Source: Zygnema circumcarinatum
Taxonomy: Eukaryota > Streptophyta > Zygnematophyceae > Zygnematales > Zygnemataceae
Reading direction: 5' to 3'
DNA: 64,000 bases
Assembly: GCA_037447605.1 (NCBI GenBank)
Contig: CM074804.1
Coordinates: 3,483,241-3,547,240 of the forward strand
Part shown: piece by piece, positions 33,589-47,137 of the stretch
Numbering within the stretch: the first letter of the stretch is position 1
How the letters are laid out: the number at the start of each line of letters is the position of its first letter
Notes under the pieces: model-generated
Databases searched by the model: none
Told to the model about the DNA's origin: nothing
The model's input: the letters and a program-made list of their open reading frames with translations, nothing else
Translations under genes and position numbers: made by a program

Positions 33589-36500
33589 TCAAGCTGCATA
33601 GGGGGCAGGCTGCAGAGGCCCTACTTGGCGCTGCCGGAGCAGCTTGAGGGGCACCTCCAGGTCTGCCGCCAGGCTGCTGATGGAGCGGCTTGCATACTGT
33701 GCCCCTGCGCCGCCATTGCCCGCCCCGAGGACCTCTGCCCGGCTGCGCTGCCGGAGAAGGGCAGCCTGCAAGAACTGCAGCTTGGCCTCCAAGGGCGCCT
33801 GCCCTGCTCTCTCGTCCGCCACTTGATCATGGCCCAGCAACAGATCCTGCCAAAACGACAAGAAGCTCCACACGACGGGCATCAGTTAAATCATTCAGCG
33901 GTGCCACAAATCTGGGAGAAACCTGGCCCTTTTCCTGAGAAGCAAAACTCATCTCGGTCCCTACTAATGCACTGAGTTGCAGTTCTACGTCGCCAATAGC
34001 ACAGCCCACCTGGAAAAGCGCCGGGAAGGTGGTTAGCAGTGAGCGCGGAAACATGGCTCCAAGGTGTACGGATCCCACTCCCAACGCCAGGGTTACCCCC
34101 ACCATGCGCAGCAGCAGCATGTAGCTGTGCACCCTCTCGCTCGCCGGTGCGCGTAGCCGAAAGTCCGCCACGGCATCGCGGCAGGGCCCGTCGTGGAGGC
34201 CCAATTGGTCCTCGAGGTACGCGGCGCCGCCCTCCCCCGTCAGCCCCGCCTCCGCCAATGCGGCGCAGTCAAAAAGCAGCGCGAGAAGCTGCTCACAGGC
34301 GGCAACAGCGTCTGCCGCTGCGGAGGCTGTGGGGCCCGCCAGCCCTGCACGCACAATTCTACTGCTAATGTCAGGGTTTGCTATGCTATTCCCTCCTCCC
34401 TAGGGAGGTTTGAAGGGCTTTAAGTTTGCTTTCAGTCACCGCTTGTCATGCTCCCGCTACGTGGGAGTAGGTTTACTTGCTGGAGTTCTCGGCGATCGAG
34501 GCTCAGGGTGGTATTATCTACTCTGTGTTCAAAGTCTGCAGGCGGACATCCTGCTCATGCTATGGCTGTTTGCAGCGGTTTCCTTATTTGCCGCCCATTC
34601 TGCTTTAAAGAAGAAACCTGTATGCGATGTTGCCAAATAAGTCTAATTCATTCAATAAACTCAACTACTTACCGAGTGCCTCTGCACACTCCTCGTCTGT
34701 AGGTGCTCGGCCCAAACGCTCCACCAATGTTACTATGGATGCTGCCCGAGGCCCCACAAGGGAAGCCCACACAGAGGATGCGATTCCCCCTTTGAGGCCG
34801 AGTGTAGAGATCTGAGCCATGTGCTCCTGCGCGTGGAGGAGGAGCTCTCTCCCTCCTTCTGCAGGAGCACTCGCCCACTGCCTGCAGAGCTCAAGCGAGC
34901 AATGTGCTGCGAGGATGTCAGCCTGACAGCTGCCTGGAAATCGCTGCATCACCTGCTTCAGAAGCATTCCTACTGCTTCTCTTCTCCTTTTCCCAGAGTC
35001 TGCTGCTTTGACTGCATGCTCTCCAGCCGCAGCTTCCTCTCCTCCACGCCCTGCATTCTCCTCCTTGCCATCATCAGGGTTGAGCACTCGGTTGGCCCCC
35101 CGGAGGGCTGATGGGGAAGGGGAGATAAGGAGCTGCAGGCGAGCAGCCCAGGGAGCTGCAGGGAAGGAGGGAGTCTCTGCAGCGGAGGGCAGACGGCGGG
35201 AGGGAGGAGGGTAGCCGCGCAGCTCTGCTTCGTGCACTGTTCGGCGCACAGCGCGGCCAAGCCAAAAAGCATCCTCCGCCTGCCTGCCGATTTTTCTCCA
35301 TTGCTCAGCTCCTTCCTGCCATTCCATCCCCAAAGCCAACTCAGCCCTCCAAGGATGGTATCCAGTTTGCATGCGCTGCAATCCTGCTGCAAAGCCTGCG
35401 ATTCCATGGCGTTCAAACGGGAGAGCTTACCTCAAGCCATGCCAACTCTTCATCCGCAACATTCCATATGTTGCGTTGTCCACCATTTTCCTCCTCTTCC
35501 GCGGCATAATAGTCGGTTCGCAGAGCTGCTTGCTCTGCATCTGCAGCCATTGAGCACACCCTCGCAAGCAGCAGTACTGACCCTGTTGCAGGACTGCGAT
35601 GACACCACTCGAAGAAAACCGGATACCTCCCTCCTTTGAGAATGTCGCCAGCCGGCCCTCCCCCTGTTGGAGCCCATCTCACGCCTTCAGCAGCCCTATT
35701 ACTGCCACCACCTCTCCTACCTTCTAACGTTGTCTCTCCCCAGAAGCACCCCATGAATGGAAGTAAGTCAAGCCAAAGAGAAGGGTCAACACCCAGCAAC
35801 TCCTCCAAGGCTGCTTTTGAATACCAACTGAGGAAGAGATGCTGCCACTCTCTGCCTGGGAGAGGGAGGGCGGCCATGGCCTTGAGGGTGCGTCCTGCAG
35901 CCTCCTGCCCTTCAAGCAGACCCGTGAAAAGTGCTCCTCCCACAGCCGATAGAAGCCGTAAGCTGTCGTCACCCTCTCCCCCTCCCTTAATGCCTCCAAC
36001 TGAACTGGACGCTAATGCTGCCTCCCCTCCCAGAATCAATTTCAGCCCTTTCATGGAGCCTTTCCCTTGTCTGTTTTGTACACCTACAGAAGGAGGCACA
36101 ACGCTGGGGTTCCATATGAAGGCACGCAAAAAGTCTCCGCAGGTAGGCAGAGGCATTGGTGCTCTACAACCCCCCTCCCTCTGCTTCTCCCCTTCATCTT
36201 TTACCTCTCCTACGTCCAACCAGGAGCGCAGGTCAGCTCCGGGCTCCCATGTGCGGCTAATTCCCCCCTTACTTCCCCCATGTAGGCCTTCCTCTTTAGT
36301 CTTTACTTTGGTCGTAGCAAAGACGCCAACAGATTTTGGAATGCCTTTCAGTTTCAGCTTCTGGTAAGGCCCCCCATCAACGACTACATTGCCCTTTTTC
36401 TCAGCTTGAGAAGAGTCCGAAAGGTCAGATTCCAGTGACCGGCTTCCGCCAAACTGCTGTTGATGATTGACTTCCAATTCTATGAAGACTTCTAGAAGGT

Positions 36501-39500
36501 GCTCCTGCCATCTCAAGCTGCCTTGCCTCTCTTGCAGTTGCAGAAGCAACGGCTGCTCAAGCAGCCTTTCTGCTTCTCCCTTGCCTCTCACGTGCTCCTC
36601 TCCTCCCTCATCTGTAGAGCCACTCGTACTCTCTTTCCTGCCCCCCTCCTCAGCCACAGTGGTGCCAACAGAATCCTCTCTCACCCAAGAGGAGGGAGTT
36701 CGTCTGCGAAGGGTAGCTGCACCAACGAAGGGTCGGTCCATGGGTTCCCTCACAGCAGATGGCGGAGCTGATTCCGTGCGCTGTGCCGCACTTTGCTCTC
36801 CTGCTCCTTCAAGAGAGAGGCGGGATTGGGGAAGGCGTGGAGAAAGCGTCGCATGCATGGATTCGGATATTTTGTGAACGGAGTTGAGGGTTAGGAGCAC
36901 CATGCGGACAGCTCTGAGGTGACTCTCTACTGACAAAGAGGGCCGCAAAGCTATCAGCATGTCCAAGGCCTGCAACCATTTGAAAGACAGAATGTCAATT
37001 ACAGTTTAAAAAAAATGGGTTTAGTCAATTCATAGTCCCTACAGCACTGGGAGCGGACACACACACTGGCAGCGGAACGGATTGACCATGTTGAGAGTAG
37101 GGTAGAAGTTCCTGTCTGCTAAGTACTCAACATGAATAAGTGTCCAAAAACTCTGCCAAACTGATAAATGTTCAGGAAATGGTATGGAATAAGGTGCACA
37201 CTGAGTTGTCATCCTAGCATTTAGCATGCTTACCTCTTGTCTGGTGACTATCATCTACGTTATGGAGTGGTATAAAGACTTTTTGGAGCATGCGAATGGG
37301 GAGAAGGGCGGGAAACATCAGGAGAGTGATAGGCGCTCCACTACCAAACGAGCGCTGAAGTGCTCTCAGGAGGAAGCAGACGCCGCTTCACAAGCACTAA
37401 TTGCCTGAAGAATTTTACCTGAGCATTGCATCCGAAAACCAGGAATTTTAAAGATTTTTTCTTTCTCATGCAAGAGAAGGACCGGTCCCACCTTGAGCTG
37501 CCGTGTAGGGGAGTCCAGAGCTTCCAGCAGCTGCAGAATGACCTTCTCCTCCTCTTTTGCAAATCCGAAGTCGACAGTTGAAGTCTGCAAGCCTATCTGC
37601 ACTGCCTCCCCTGCGCCGGCCCCTCTCTCCCCGGCATGCGAATGCAGCTGCACTACCACTTCTTTGGCTGCATCCAACGCTCCGCCATAGCTCTGCAGCA
37701 CGTCTCTGAGGGTCTGATAGATGTCCCATTCCGAGGGAGGGCCTCCTTCACTACCAGCAGATGCCGACGAGGGCAAGTGTCTGCACAACAGCGGCGCAGA
37801 AAGCAAGAAGACCTGAGGAATAGAGTTGTATAAACTGGAGGTCTAGCAGGAATGGTTTTGCGGATGTAAGCCGAATGGTATCAGGGTTCTCAGAAGAGTC
37901 TCGACAGGCTCAATCCCTGAAATGACAAGTCAGTCTCTACACGCAGAAATCCGTAGCTCTCTATAGCCTGTAGAGCTCATACCGAGAAGCAGCAGTCAAG
38001 GAAGGCGAAATCTCAAAGAGCTGCCCCCCCCGCCCGTCCAGTAGGTGTGCCCGCACCCTCCCTCCCGCCGCCCCGAAGCAGCTCGCGGGCTGCAGCAGGC
38101 GGCAGTTAGGGCCACAGCGCAGCCCTAAAAGGCGGGGCCCATTTCGCAGCTGCCACACCTGCAGGGCGGAAGTCTGCACTTGTCAGCTGTGAAGGACACG
38201 AGTCAAATCTAGTTCCTCAATCTAAACTCGAATTCAAAAAGAATCTATGCGACAACATTTACTTGAGACGACTTGGGTGCTGAAAGTGGATTTCAAATCC
38301 TGAGAACGTACTTCTGGTAGCCAATGAAATCGTTTTTCCAATTCTATTATTGTCTACTTGCCATTCGAGTCAGCTCTCCAGCTTTCTCCCCTGGTAGAGA
38401 ATGAGGCCCTACCTCCAAAACTCCTTTGCGTGGAGCAAAAATGGCGAGGCAGAGTCGCATATTTGAGGTCCCGTTTGGCCCTTCTCCCTCCAGACCCCCT
38501 CCCGGCCGGCCAACAGTGGGAGAAGGAGTCTCCAGAAAGGCGCAGCTCGCATCGCGATAGCCCTGCAGGACACATCGCTTCACTTCATTCACCTCCAGGA
38601 TTCCATCCTAGTAATGCCCCTACTCGACAAGGGAAACCTTTTCAAGGCACCATTCTGCTGTACAAAGGTTGCTGAAAGTGTTAAGTTCAGTGTTAGACAT
38701 AGGCTCAGGATGTATCCTTGTACTGGAACAATAACCAGTACGAGCAAAAGACTCGTACCAGCAAGTAGCACAACATCTTTTCTCTAGCTACAAATCTCTC
38801 CAGATCTTTCGCAGCCTCGAGGATGAAAGTTGCTTTGCTCAGAAAATGGTTGTCAGGATATATAAGATTAACGCCAAATAGCAGTGCTCTTTGAATCCCA
38901 GCAAATATGGCTCATTTCCCTTTCTCCACATGCCCGTGCCCACGACATAAAATCTCGACAATCCTTCATCGTTGTCTTTAAACAGGTGGTCATGATAAAG
39001 AGGTGGCAACAAGCACAGAAATAATGATCAACAAAACTGTGCAAATAAAGTATACCCGCTGAATGACTGGTTGCAGTAATCATTTCGAACCATTAGCACT
39101 CACGAGAACAAACAACAACAAACAACAAACAAACAACAACTTGCCCAGCTCTGCATTCACCTCGCGCTTTGCCTCCTATGTCTCCCATGCTTCTTGTGCC
39201 AGAGGAAGGGCCACCCACTGCTGCAAAGTCGCAGCTTCACAGTTCCGAGAGCCTCTCTCTCACCTTCCATATTCGCACAACCGCAAAAGTCGCCGCGTCA
39301 AGCAGCATCACTCGCCCGAGCGAGTCCGCTGCCGCCATGAGAGGGCCCCGCGGAGCGACCGTCAGCGAAGTAACGCAGCGAAGCGGGTCTCTGAGAGCTG
39401 CTGCCAACGGAGCAGACTCCCCTTTCTCCACAGCCTGTGCGTCTACCGGAAGCCCCTTCTTGCCTGCAGCTGTGCTGCAGACTAGCCACGCAGCCCACCC

Positions 39501-42500
39501 TTCCATCGCCACTGTCACATAAGAGACACTATGCTATGTGATGCATGTTTGACAAGATGCGTCTGAACAGAGCCCACCTGCTGTTGGCCGTGAGCCCAAT
39601 GTTGGCGATGAGCAGGTGCGCTGCCTCTGTGCTCCACGCGGGCAGGCCGAGGTCCGCCCCAAGTTTGGGGGCCTTTGCGACAGTGGCTCGGCCGAGGGAG
39701 TACGCGGAGGAGGCCGCGGAGGAGACTCTGCGGGCAACACGCGATGCGAGCAACGAGGCCGAGAGAGTTCCGGAATCCTCCGCAGCACTGCAAGGTGAAC
39801 ATTCCATTCTATTTTAAGGGACAGACTGAAACTTCGAAGAGTCTGTTTTGAATGTGGAGTCACACGAATTTCGAATTCGTTAGCCGCAAAAACTCTCTAA
39901 AAAGCATCAGCAGCAAAGCTGGGAGGGTTGATTCAAACAGCATACCTGAAAGTGGCAATTGCTGGGTCCCTTCCCACGGTTACCATGCAGTAGTGAGGTT
40001 TCAAATCCTGTCAAGTGAACCCTCTGCAGTGAAATAAGTCTGGCATGGAACCATATCGAGTCTCCGAAAAAAAAACTAGCACCAAATCGACTACCGAGAC
40101 ACAAGCAAAGTGCAAGTGGTTGCGGACAGGCTACCAGTTAATACCCCACTGTATAAACGATCAATCAGTTCCCATTCATAGACAGCAGAGACCTTCAACC
40201 TGGAAAGAGTGTGAGGGAATACCGGGGGCTCGAACAGGGAGGTTGGCCGAAGCCCTGCTACAGCACCATCGGAGCAGGGCCCGAGGCCCTTCTGCATTCT
40301 CCACTTTCTGAAGGAGAGACCTGCCGCCTCTCCGCCTGCACTCCCCGACTTCTCCGCCACCAGACTGCGACGCAGCACCGACTGCAACCGCAGAGGCACG
40401 GAAGCACAATCTTGAAGAGTTCTTGAAGCAATGCTCAAGTTCAATCCGTCTTATGCCCAAGTTCTAGATGGCTCCCCGCATAAAAAAGAAAAAACATCAA
40501 AATGCGAGGACGATACCTTCACATCCTCAAAGCAGAAAACGCTTGCACTCTCTCATGGCTGCTGCCAGTCTCGGCAGAGTCATGCGTGAGAACAGTGATA
40601 GGGAGAGAGGGAGGGAGTGCAGGCCGACCTGCAGCTCTACGGCATCGATGCGAACGAGGGCGGTTGCAAACACAGCGCAGAGGTCCTGAGAAGGGTCTGC
40701 GCGGCTCATGCCTGCAGTGGGACCTCGAGCCCTCAAACGGAGCAGGGGGCCAACGTGCAGCATCTGCCCCTCCGTGAACCAATTGCCATAAAGTTAAGGG
40801 TCACATGTCCATCCAATCTACATATAAAACGCAGTTTATTCCTTGTGTTGTTCTGGTCATTTCCTCTGGCAGGCATAGTCAACGAATACGCTAAAATGAC
40901 CTGCAGGTATAGTTTCAAGCAATCTACATCGAGGAATTCTGACAACTGCAGACGGACTCAGCTGCAGGCATGAAGAAAAACGAACACCGAATAAAACATG
41001 GAAAAGTAACGGAGAAAATGGAAGACGCAGTAAAGAAGACTCGATAGCATAGTAAAGCTAGTCATATACACCCATCTGTACAAAACTTCAAGACCGAACC
41101 CAGCTTCAGACTGTGCACAGAGCTCTAGCATAAGGCTGAGTATACGAACATAGCCGCTTCGATGGATTAGGTAACAAGCTGCAGTTTGGATCAACAGATT
41201 ATCGTTTTCTCATAGGCAAGCGAAAACATATGAATGAAAATCCAGTGGGGACATTACCACACTAAAGAGAGTGCGCCTGATTAGTACCTGCCTCGCAAGC
41301 AGATGTCCGCTGTGGGAGTAAATGAGTAGCCACCCCTCCGACGTCCCTAAGGCTAAGCCCACAAAGGTCCCGTGAAGAGGGCGGGGCCCGCCCTCCTGGC
41401 TGCGACTTGCGAACTGTAGCCACTCGAGGCAGGTGATGCTCTCCACTTCGTTGCAGACAAAAGCGCGTGGAGAAACGTCTCCAGTGCTGTGCAACACACA
41501 AAACAGAAGGAAATTATGTCTCTACTAATTTATAGACAGTTATCAACTTGTTTACAACTCGAACCGGTTGCAGATAGAAGCTTCATAGCCCTCAATAAAA
41601 CAAGCGGCAAAAAAAGGAACATTACTTAGTGGAGTGGCAACAGGAACAATAGACACAGAGTCTAGATCTTTATGCATATCTCATCAAGTCTTACGATCGT
41701 TGAGTTGTTCCACTGAATTCATGCCTGCATCCTTGCCCTTTCCCCCACAATGCCGACAAACAATCTTGGGCTGTCCTGTAGTACTTTGACTTCTACATAC
41801 ACGAACTATCACCATAGACCTGATGCAATTTTTGACTTCAATGGATGTATGGCCTACCTGCCCGTAGTGTTCGCTATCACAAGGTCCTGGCCTCTGGCAA
41901 ACGCCAGAAATTCACCTCCGTCAAGCAGTGCCACACTTAGTGCAGGATCCTCAAGTTGTAAAGGTTTAGCGAGCCCTTTTTCTTTCTTGATACTTGATGT
42001 GTTGGTCTTCGTCCACTGAGTCTCTGAGCTATGGCCTGGACGATTATTAGCTGGATTCCCAGGCTGAAGGGCACTTGCAATTTCCTCCACAACCAATCGT
42101 CCACAAACTCGAAGTCCCTTACTTTTTGCTGAGGATAAAAGTTGAATCCAGAACAACATCCCACCAGTATGAGGGCAAATGCCGCATTTGAATATAAACA
42201 TGACATATTTGGGCTGAAGTGTCCAAAATGTCTGAATCAAAGTCAACCTTGCATACGAGTGGAAAGCAGAGGAGACGGCAAACGGCTGACGGAGGAGCTA
42301 GGAAAGCGAGGAGGGAAAAATGTTTGCACTTTTCCAAAATAGGTTGCGGCACTCGATGTAATCTTTCCCTTAGACCGTTATGCAAACAAGGGGAATCTGA
42401 AATCTCGTAGACACCCTACGTGACAATTCCCCTATTTCAGGGACATTTGCTTATCCTCCATGTGAAAGTGATTATATAAATTTCACCGTAATTATGTATA

Positions 42501-42661
42501 AGGGCACTTCATGTTCTCTCATGAGATCTTCAGCTCTGATTGTGAATATAGCACGCACAGCAAGCATAGTCAATACAAAATCCTCTAGCAAGTTGAACCC
42601 TAACAAAGAGCAGATGTTTTCCACCTCATCCTTGATTGTTTAGCTTACCTCTGTGCGCCAT
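33589..42661 (-). CDS. RAB3GAP2: RAB3GAP2-like protein (Rab3GAP non-catalytic/regulatory subunit)
   Basis: Regulatory subunit of the Rab3GAP complex, known in animals as a GAP for Rab3 and an exchange factor for Rab18 at the ER and lipid droplets. Exon 1 is tiny (42649-42661, MAHR) and joins exon 2 (41858-42128) in phase: KSKGLRVCGRLVVEEIASAL through LEDPALSVALLDGGEFLAFA. Next come VESITCLEWLQFAS and GTSEGWLLIYSHSGHLLARQ, then LCAVFATALVRIDAVELQ (about 40.65 kb). SLTVAPRGPLMAAADSLGRV and LLDAATFAVVRIWK (39.24-39.4 kb), the GYRDASCAFLE exon (about 38.55 kb) and VWQLRNGPRLLGLRCG (about 38.1 kb) follow. These match the beta-propeller N-domain of the family. The C-terminal half (33.6-37.8 kb) includes a long exon within 35.4-36.97 kb with DFLRAFIWNPSVVPPSVGV and low-complexity inserts. 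The stop is at 33589. Most internal splice sites were not fixed. Confidence 0.85.
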
Positions 42662-43057
42662 GGCAGCACCCTGTTCCGCGGCCTGTTGACTTGCACTTGC
42701 CGAGGAGTTCAGGGTTGCGCGGCTTCAGCTATGACTGCCTCCCCCCATCTTCCCTCACATCCCTCCCCCTTCTCGCCAACTCCCGTAGTCATTAGAGGTC
42801 CTTCCCATTATCCCAAGATCAGTCCCGAAATTGCAGTTTTGAAAACCAAGTCCCTTTTAGAGAACCGCAAACAGTGCCAGAAATGTAACCTCCCCAAGCG
42901 GCCCAACCGAACCTCGGGCGGTCGGAAGCTTGGTTTGTAAGTTCCGGAACTCGAGAGCTTGGCATTATAATTTCCGGCAAGCTGTCAACTTTTGAACACA
43001 TGGAAACTGGCAGAAACTCGTTTTCAAAGCAGGCATCTCCACCTCTGAAAGGCAGCC
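42662..43057. promoter_or_regulatory. bidirectional promoter between RAB3GAP2-like and USE1
   Basis: Only 396 bp separate the two divergent start codons, so both transcripts must initiate here. The left half is C/T-rich. Two TTCCGGAA/TTTCCGGC-like words near 42942 and 42973 are the only repeated motif noticed. No clear TATA box. Confidence 0.6.
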
Positions 43058-45759
43058 ATGGCGGCTCTCGTGACAAGCAAGGCAGAAATCAACCTCATTA
43101 GGCTGCTGTCCCGTTGCGAGGAGCATGTTGCAAGCCGCCATGGCGGCGTGCAGAGAGTGAGCGATGCCAAATTGCAGAGTGTGAGCTCTCGCTAGTCCAC
43201 GTGGACCTGGAGGTGACTTTCGGGAGCAGCTCTTGCTTTGGAGGAAGCTGTGCAGTTGTGCCTGTTTGCCCTAATATATCCTCGCTTTTTTGTGGCTGCA
43301 CCTCTCGGCTCGCGACCGGCATGAAGAAGCTCAGTACTTGGCGTACTCAGAAGAGCTTCTTTCTTCACTATTGGGAGAAGGGCTGCAGACCTGCCCTGCA
43401 AGGTGCATACCTTTTCCAGAGTGCGAGGCCATGGCAGATGTGACAAGGCTATGGAATTCACAAACAGCGCTGGAGAGTGAGGCCTGAGGGAGTCACTCGC
43501 TTGTAAGAAACTAAACAGCAACAATTTTAGAACATGGATGGAAGAAAGATTGTAACACGATGTTGTAACGTGGAGATGATTTGAACAGCATAAGCCCAGA
43601 GAAGGGCGTACAGTACAAGGAACGTATCAGCAAACTTGTTGCAGAGTTAGGCCCTACTCCAGCGGTATGTTACATTTCCATAGTCACCTCAGGGTCTGCG
43701 GGTTTTGCAGGTCGGTGTATGTTTTCAGGGCTTTATCAGGGTTTTGGCTTAGATTGGAGTTGTTTTGCTAGATTTTTTTCCCTATGCAGCATATTAGTTT
43801 GCACGGCATATTATCCACTTTGGTCTTCTAGTGGTCTTTAGATGGATTTATGTGGATGGAGGAGCTGGCGCCTTGCACTTCCATCGTCTTTGGTCCATGC
43901 ACAAGACTTGTGCAACAGTCCCATGGCATTCCCTTGACGGCTCCGTAATTTCATTGGTAAATGTCTGGATAGCAATGTACATGGGCAACCGCTGGAAGGC
44001 AACAGAAGCCTTCGTTCATAGATTTTATCCTTCCATGATTTACATACAGGAAGATTTTTTTAAAGGGAGTTTGAACTACAATTGTGAGTTTAACATAGAC
44101 TAACAAAAGTTTGATTCTGACTCTCATGTGGGACAAGGCTTGCATTTAAAATGGGAGCTCTTGCTGGCTGATTACTTTTAAGTCTTCAAAGTAGTAACTA
44201 GCGGCATAAGTTGTATGCAATATCTTTTTTTTTTTTGGAAACCTCCGTGTACAGAGAGATGACCAGTCACTAACAAGCGGAACTTTTGCGTCCAGCCACC
44301 AGACGTATGGCAGCCTGTATTGCAGGAGGAACAGGAAGTAGCAGAGCTTTCCATAAACAAACCGGATGAAAGCGCCGATGTGGCAGAGCCTTCATTGGCC
44401 GCTATGTTGCGGCGACGTGCGGGGTGAGGGTCGGTGCTATGTCGCTCTCATGGCCTCCGTCCTTTTCTTTTTATGCAGACCCTGATTTTTTTCTTTCAGA
44501 CATTTTCTTCATTCATTAATTCATCGACCTTCTATGGGGTACTATCCGTTTTTTTCATGCTGTCAGAATAAATTATGAAAGTTATCAATGTTAATCTCTA
44601 AGTTCAAACAGAGGTAAGGAGTTGGTAAGCTTTAAGGGTTATAGCGAATAATTGGCTGGTTACAAATTAACATATTTCAAGCTCCTAGCTAACGTTCGAG
44701 GGTCAATCCTGCCTCTAGACAGTCCTGCAGGATGCTGGTATGGCGAGTTTGTTTGAAGAGCATTTCAGGCTGGGCCCTTGTGGGCATGCTATTGAAGATA
44801 AACTTTGCCTTATCCTACTTTCACTATGGAAGGGTTGACGTTCACATGTTGTGCAAGACTGGTCTGTTTGCTTTACTCAACTGTTTTCACGCCATTTGTT
44901 CATGCTGCTCTACAATTCACCTCCCCCGTTAATTCTTCCTGACATCGTCTTGTCATTTGTCCATGGCTGCAGGTTGCAAAATAGAAACTCGAGTCAAAAT
45001 TCTTCCGACGCTGAGAGTACAAGGCTTGACGACAGTTCCCATCTCTTAGTGCAAAAGAATCGGTAGGCATAGGAAGCACTCGAGGAGGCAGTGTTCAGCT
45101 ATATCAGTTTTTGGGCAGGCTTGGCGAACACATTGCGGGATCTTTCAAACTTTTGGCGCTCCCTTTTTCTCAGTTTCATTGGAGGGAATGTGGGCTTGTA
45201 AACAGCTTGTTGCAGGAAGACCTGACCGATCAGATGCTGGAGTTCGCTGGACGCATCAAGGCGAACAGCTATCTCATGGATACGTCTATGCAGGAGAGTC
45301 GCAAGGTGCTCTCTCACTCAATCTCTCTCTCACTCTCTCCCTCTCTCTCGCTCCCGTCTCTCTCCTCTTTCCCTCTCTCCCTCTCTTCCCTCTCTCTCCC
45401 TCTCTTGCCCCTCTTTCCTCCCTCCCTCCCGGACCTCCTCCTTTGTTTTCTCTGTACTGCCTGTGACGACCAGCGGGTCGTCTTCTCTGTTTGTCCTTGT
45501 AAGGTTCTCTTGTCCGTGCGACGCTCGTATCGTGAATGGCAGATTGAGCTGTGCGCGTGTGCTGCCTTGTCGCGGCTTGCAGATATTGGATAATGCCGAA
45601 CTGGCATTGGACCGGAACATAGCAAATACCCGCGGTGCAAATTTGAGGGCCAAATCTGTTGCTCGGAAATCGCTCTTCACAGGATGTATCACCTGGCTTG
45701 TGATACTCGGGCTGCTGTGGATCTTTCTGGGGATGGTCCTCTTGATCCGGATCACCTGA
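43058..45759 (+). CDS. USE1: USE1-type ER SNARE
   Basis: Tail-anchored SNARE for Golgi-to-ER retrograde vesicle fusion, acting with Sec20, Syntaxin 18 and the NRZ/Dsl1 tether. Exon 1 starts MAALVTSKAEINLIRLLSRC, matching the plant USE1 N-terminus. Later exons give SPEKGVQYKERISKLVAELG (about 43.6 kb), EVAELSINKPDESADVAEPS and MLRRRAG (about 44.33-44.41 kb), LQNRNSSQNSSDAESTRLDD (about 44.97 kb) and EDLTDQMLEFAGRIKANSYL (about 45.22 kb). The last exon starts at 45583 with ILDNAELALDRNIANTRG. The SNARE helix is followed by one C-terminal membrane span, TWLVILGLLWIFLGMVLLIR, ending IT and stop, as in plant USE1. A short exon before EDLTDQM may be missing from this model. Confidence 0.9.
45318..45432 (+). 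repeat. CT-rich low-complexity tract in a USE1 intron
   Basis: Almost pure C/T with CTCTCTC and CCCTCTCTC units, directly after the donor of the EDLTDQM exon. Polypyrimidine DNA of this length can affect splicing or form triplexes. Confidence 0.9.
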
Positions 45760-47137
45760 CCGTATGCTGAACTTGTACAGGGCTCTGTTGTGTAGGAGAA
45801 AGGCGCCTACTGCTTCAGGATAACAGTCTATTTCAGGGCTTCCGAAAGCCCCTGCGTGTTTTTCCTAGTACCAATCTTGCCAAGCAATAATTTCTGACTG
45901 GATTGGGTGCTGGTGCAAGCTGCATTTTTCCTCGTGAATTACAACCAGCCGTGCCCTTGTGCTACCAGACCATTCATCTGTCGACTTACTCTACTTCAGT
46001 GTTCCGCGTGGTTCTCAGAAGCAGCCGTGGTCGACGCTGATGGTCCCTTCCTGTCCCAATTGCGACACGTAGCTGTTGAAGGCGGGAGTGTTGTTGCCTG
46101 CTTTGGACCTTGCCGTTATGTTTACTTTGCAGGCGCATCTAATCTGCCGCTGTGTGGGGGCGTCCCACAGTGCAGCATGGCCACTGCATGGTGCGCTGGT
46201 ATGGCGGCCGCCCATTCTCTGTGTCCGCATGTGGGCGTGCACAACACGCACGTGTCAGCACTAGTCTATGGGTCAGACCATCTTAACAAAAGCACACCGT
46301 GCTTGCAACTTTTTCCCGGAGATTAAGCGCGTGCATCTTGTTGCCGTAGGGTGCGCTTCCATGGTCCAACTTCCTTCATTTAGTTGAATGAAAAAGTTGG
46401 AAACCGCGGCGGAGAGTTTTTGAAACCTCGAAACATAGTTTTTTCATTCAACTTCATTCAATCGCTGAATACAAACCGTCCGCAAGAGACAGCCCTCGGA
46501 TGGATGGCCGGAGGGCCCAGCGACGGGCAGCTAGCACCAATGAGGTGCCACGTGGCGTCGACCTGGCACTTTGTACAGTATTCCATGAACGCCGGAGTGC
46601 TGGAGGCTGCCCGAAAAACGTTTTTTGTCTGCCCGGATCGCGGCAAGATGTGGACCTGCCTGCGGTTGGCGAGACATTTTTTTTTTCAGCTCTGCCCGAA
46701 TCCTAGTTTTGGGGCGTTCGCGAAAGCGTGGACAGCGTGGGAGGGAGGAGCGGTTTGCCACGTGTCGGATTTTGGTTGGTGGTTTGGATCTCGTTGGTGT
46801 ACTCCGATTTTTTATTCGGGTACAAAGGCGAGACCTGAATTATTTCAACGCGCCCCGTCGCCATTCGCCAACGAGTTCAACCGTCCGCGCGTGCGAAATT
46901 TAAATCAACGAGGTTGACCCACATCGGCATCATCCGTTCAAGGAACTGGACCAAGTCAGACCATGAAAACGCACCCCTCAGCTTTTTTTCAAATGCAGTG
47001 GTCACCGCCGGCCGGTAGGCGATCAATTGGCTACTTCACATCAAGTTAATCGAAGAATCTCAAAGACGTTTTCAACGACCGCACTGACTGCACCCCATGA
47101 CATTCCTTCACGTCAGTGAGGATCGTAAGGTAACATT
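45760..47137. other. intergenic region between convergent USE1 and CDF genes
   Basis: No coding sequence recognised. A small hairpin has arms AGTTGAATGAAAAA (46382) and its complement near 46439-46454. GCCACGTGGC-like words occur near 46549 and 46758. Open frames here are short and show no conserved content. Confidence 0.5.

Noticed and set aside
35636-36877. Plus-strand frames of 243 and 136 codons, Ser/Pro-rich
   Set aside because: Antisense shadows of the long minus-strand RAB3GAP2-like exon, whose frame contains family motifs.
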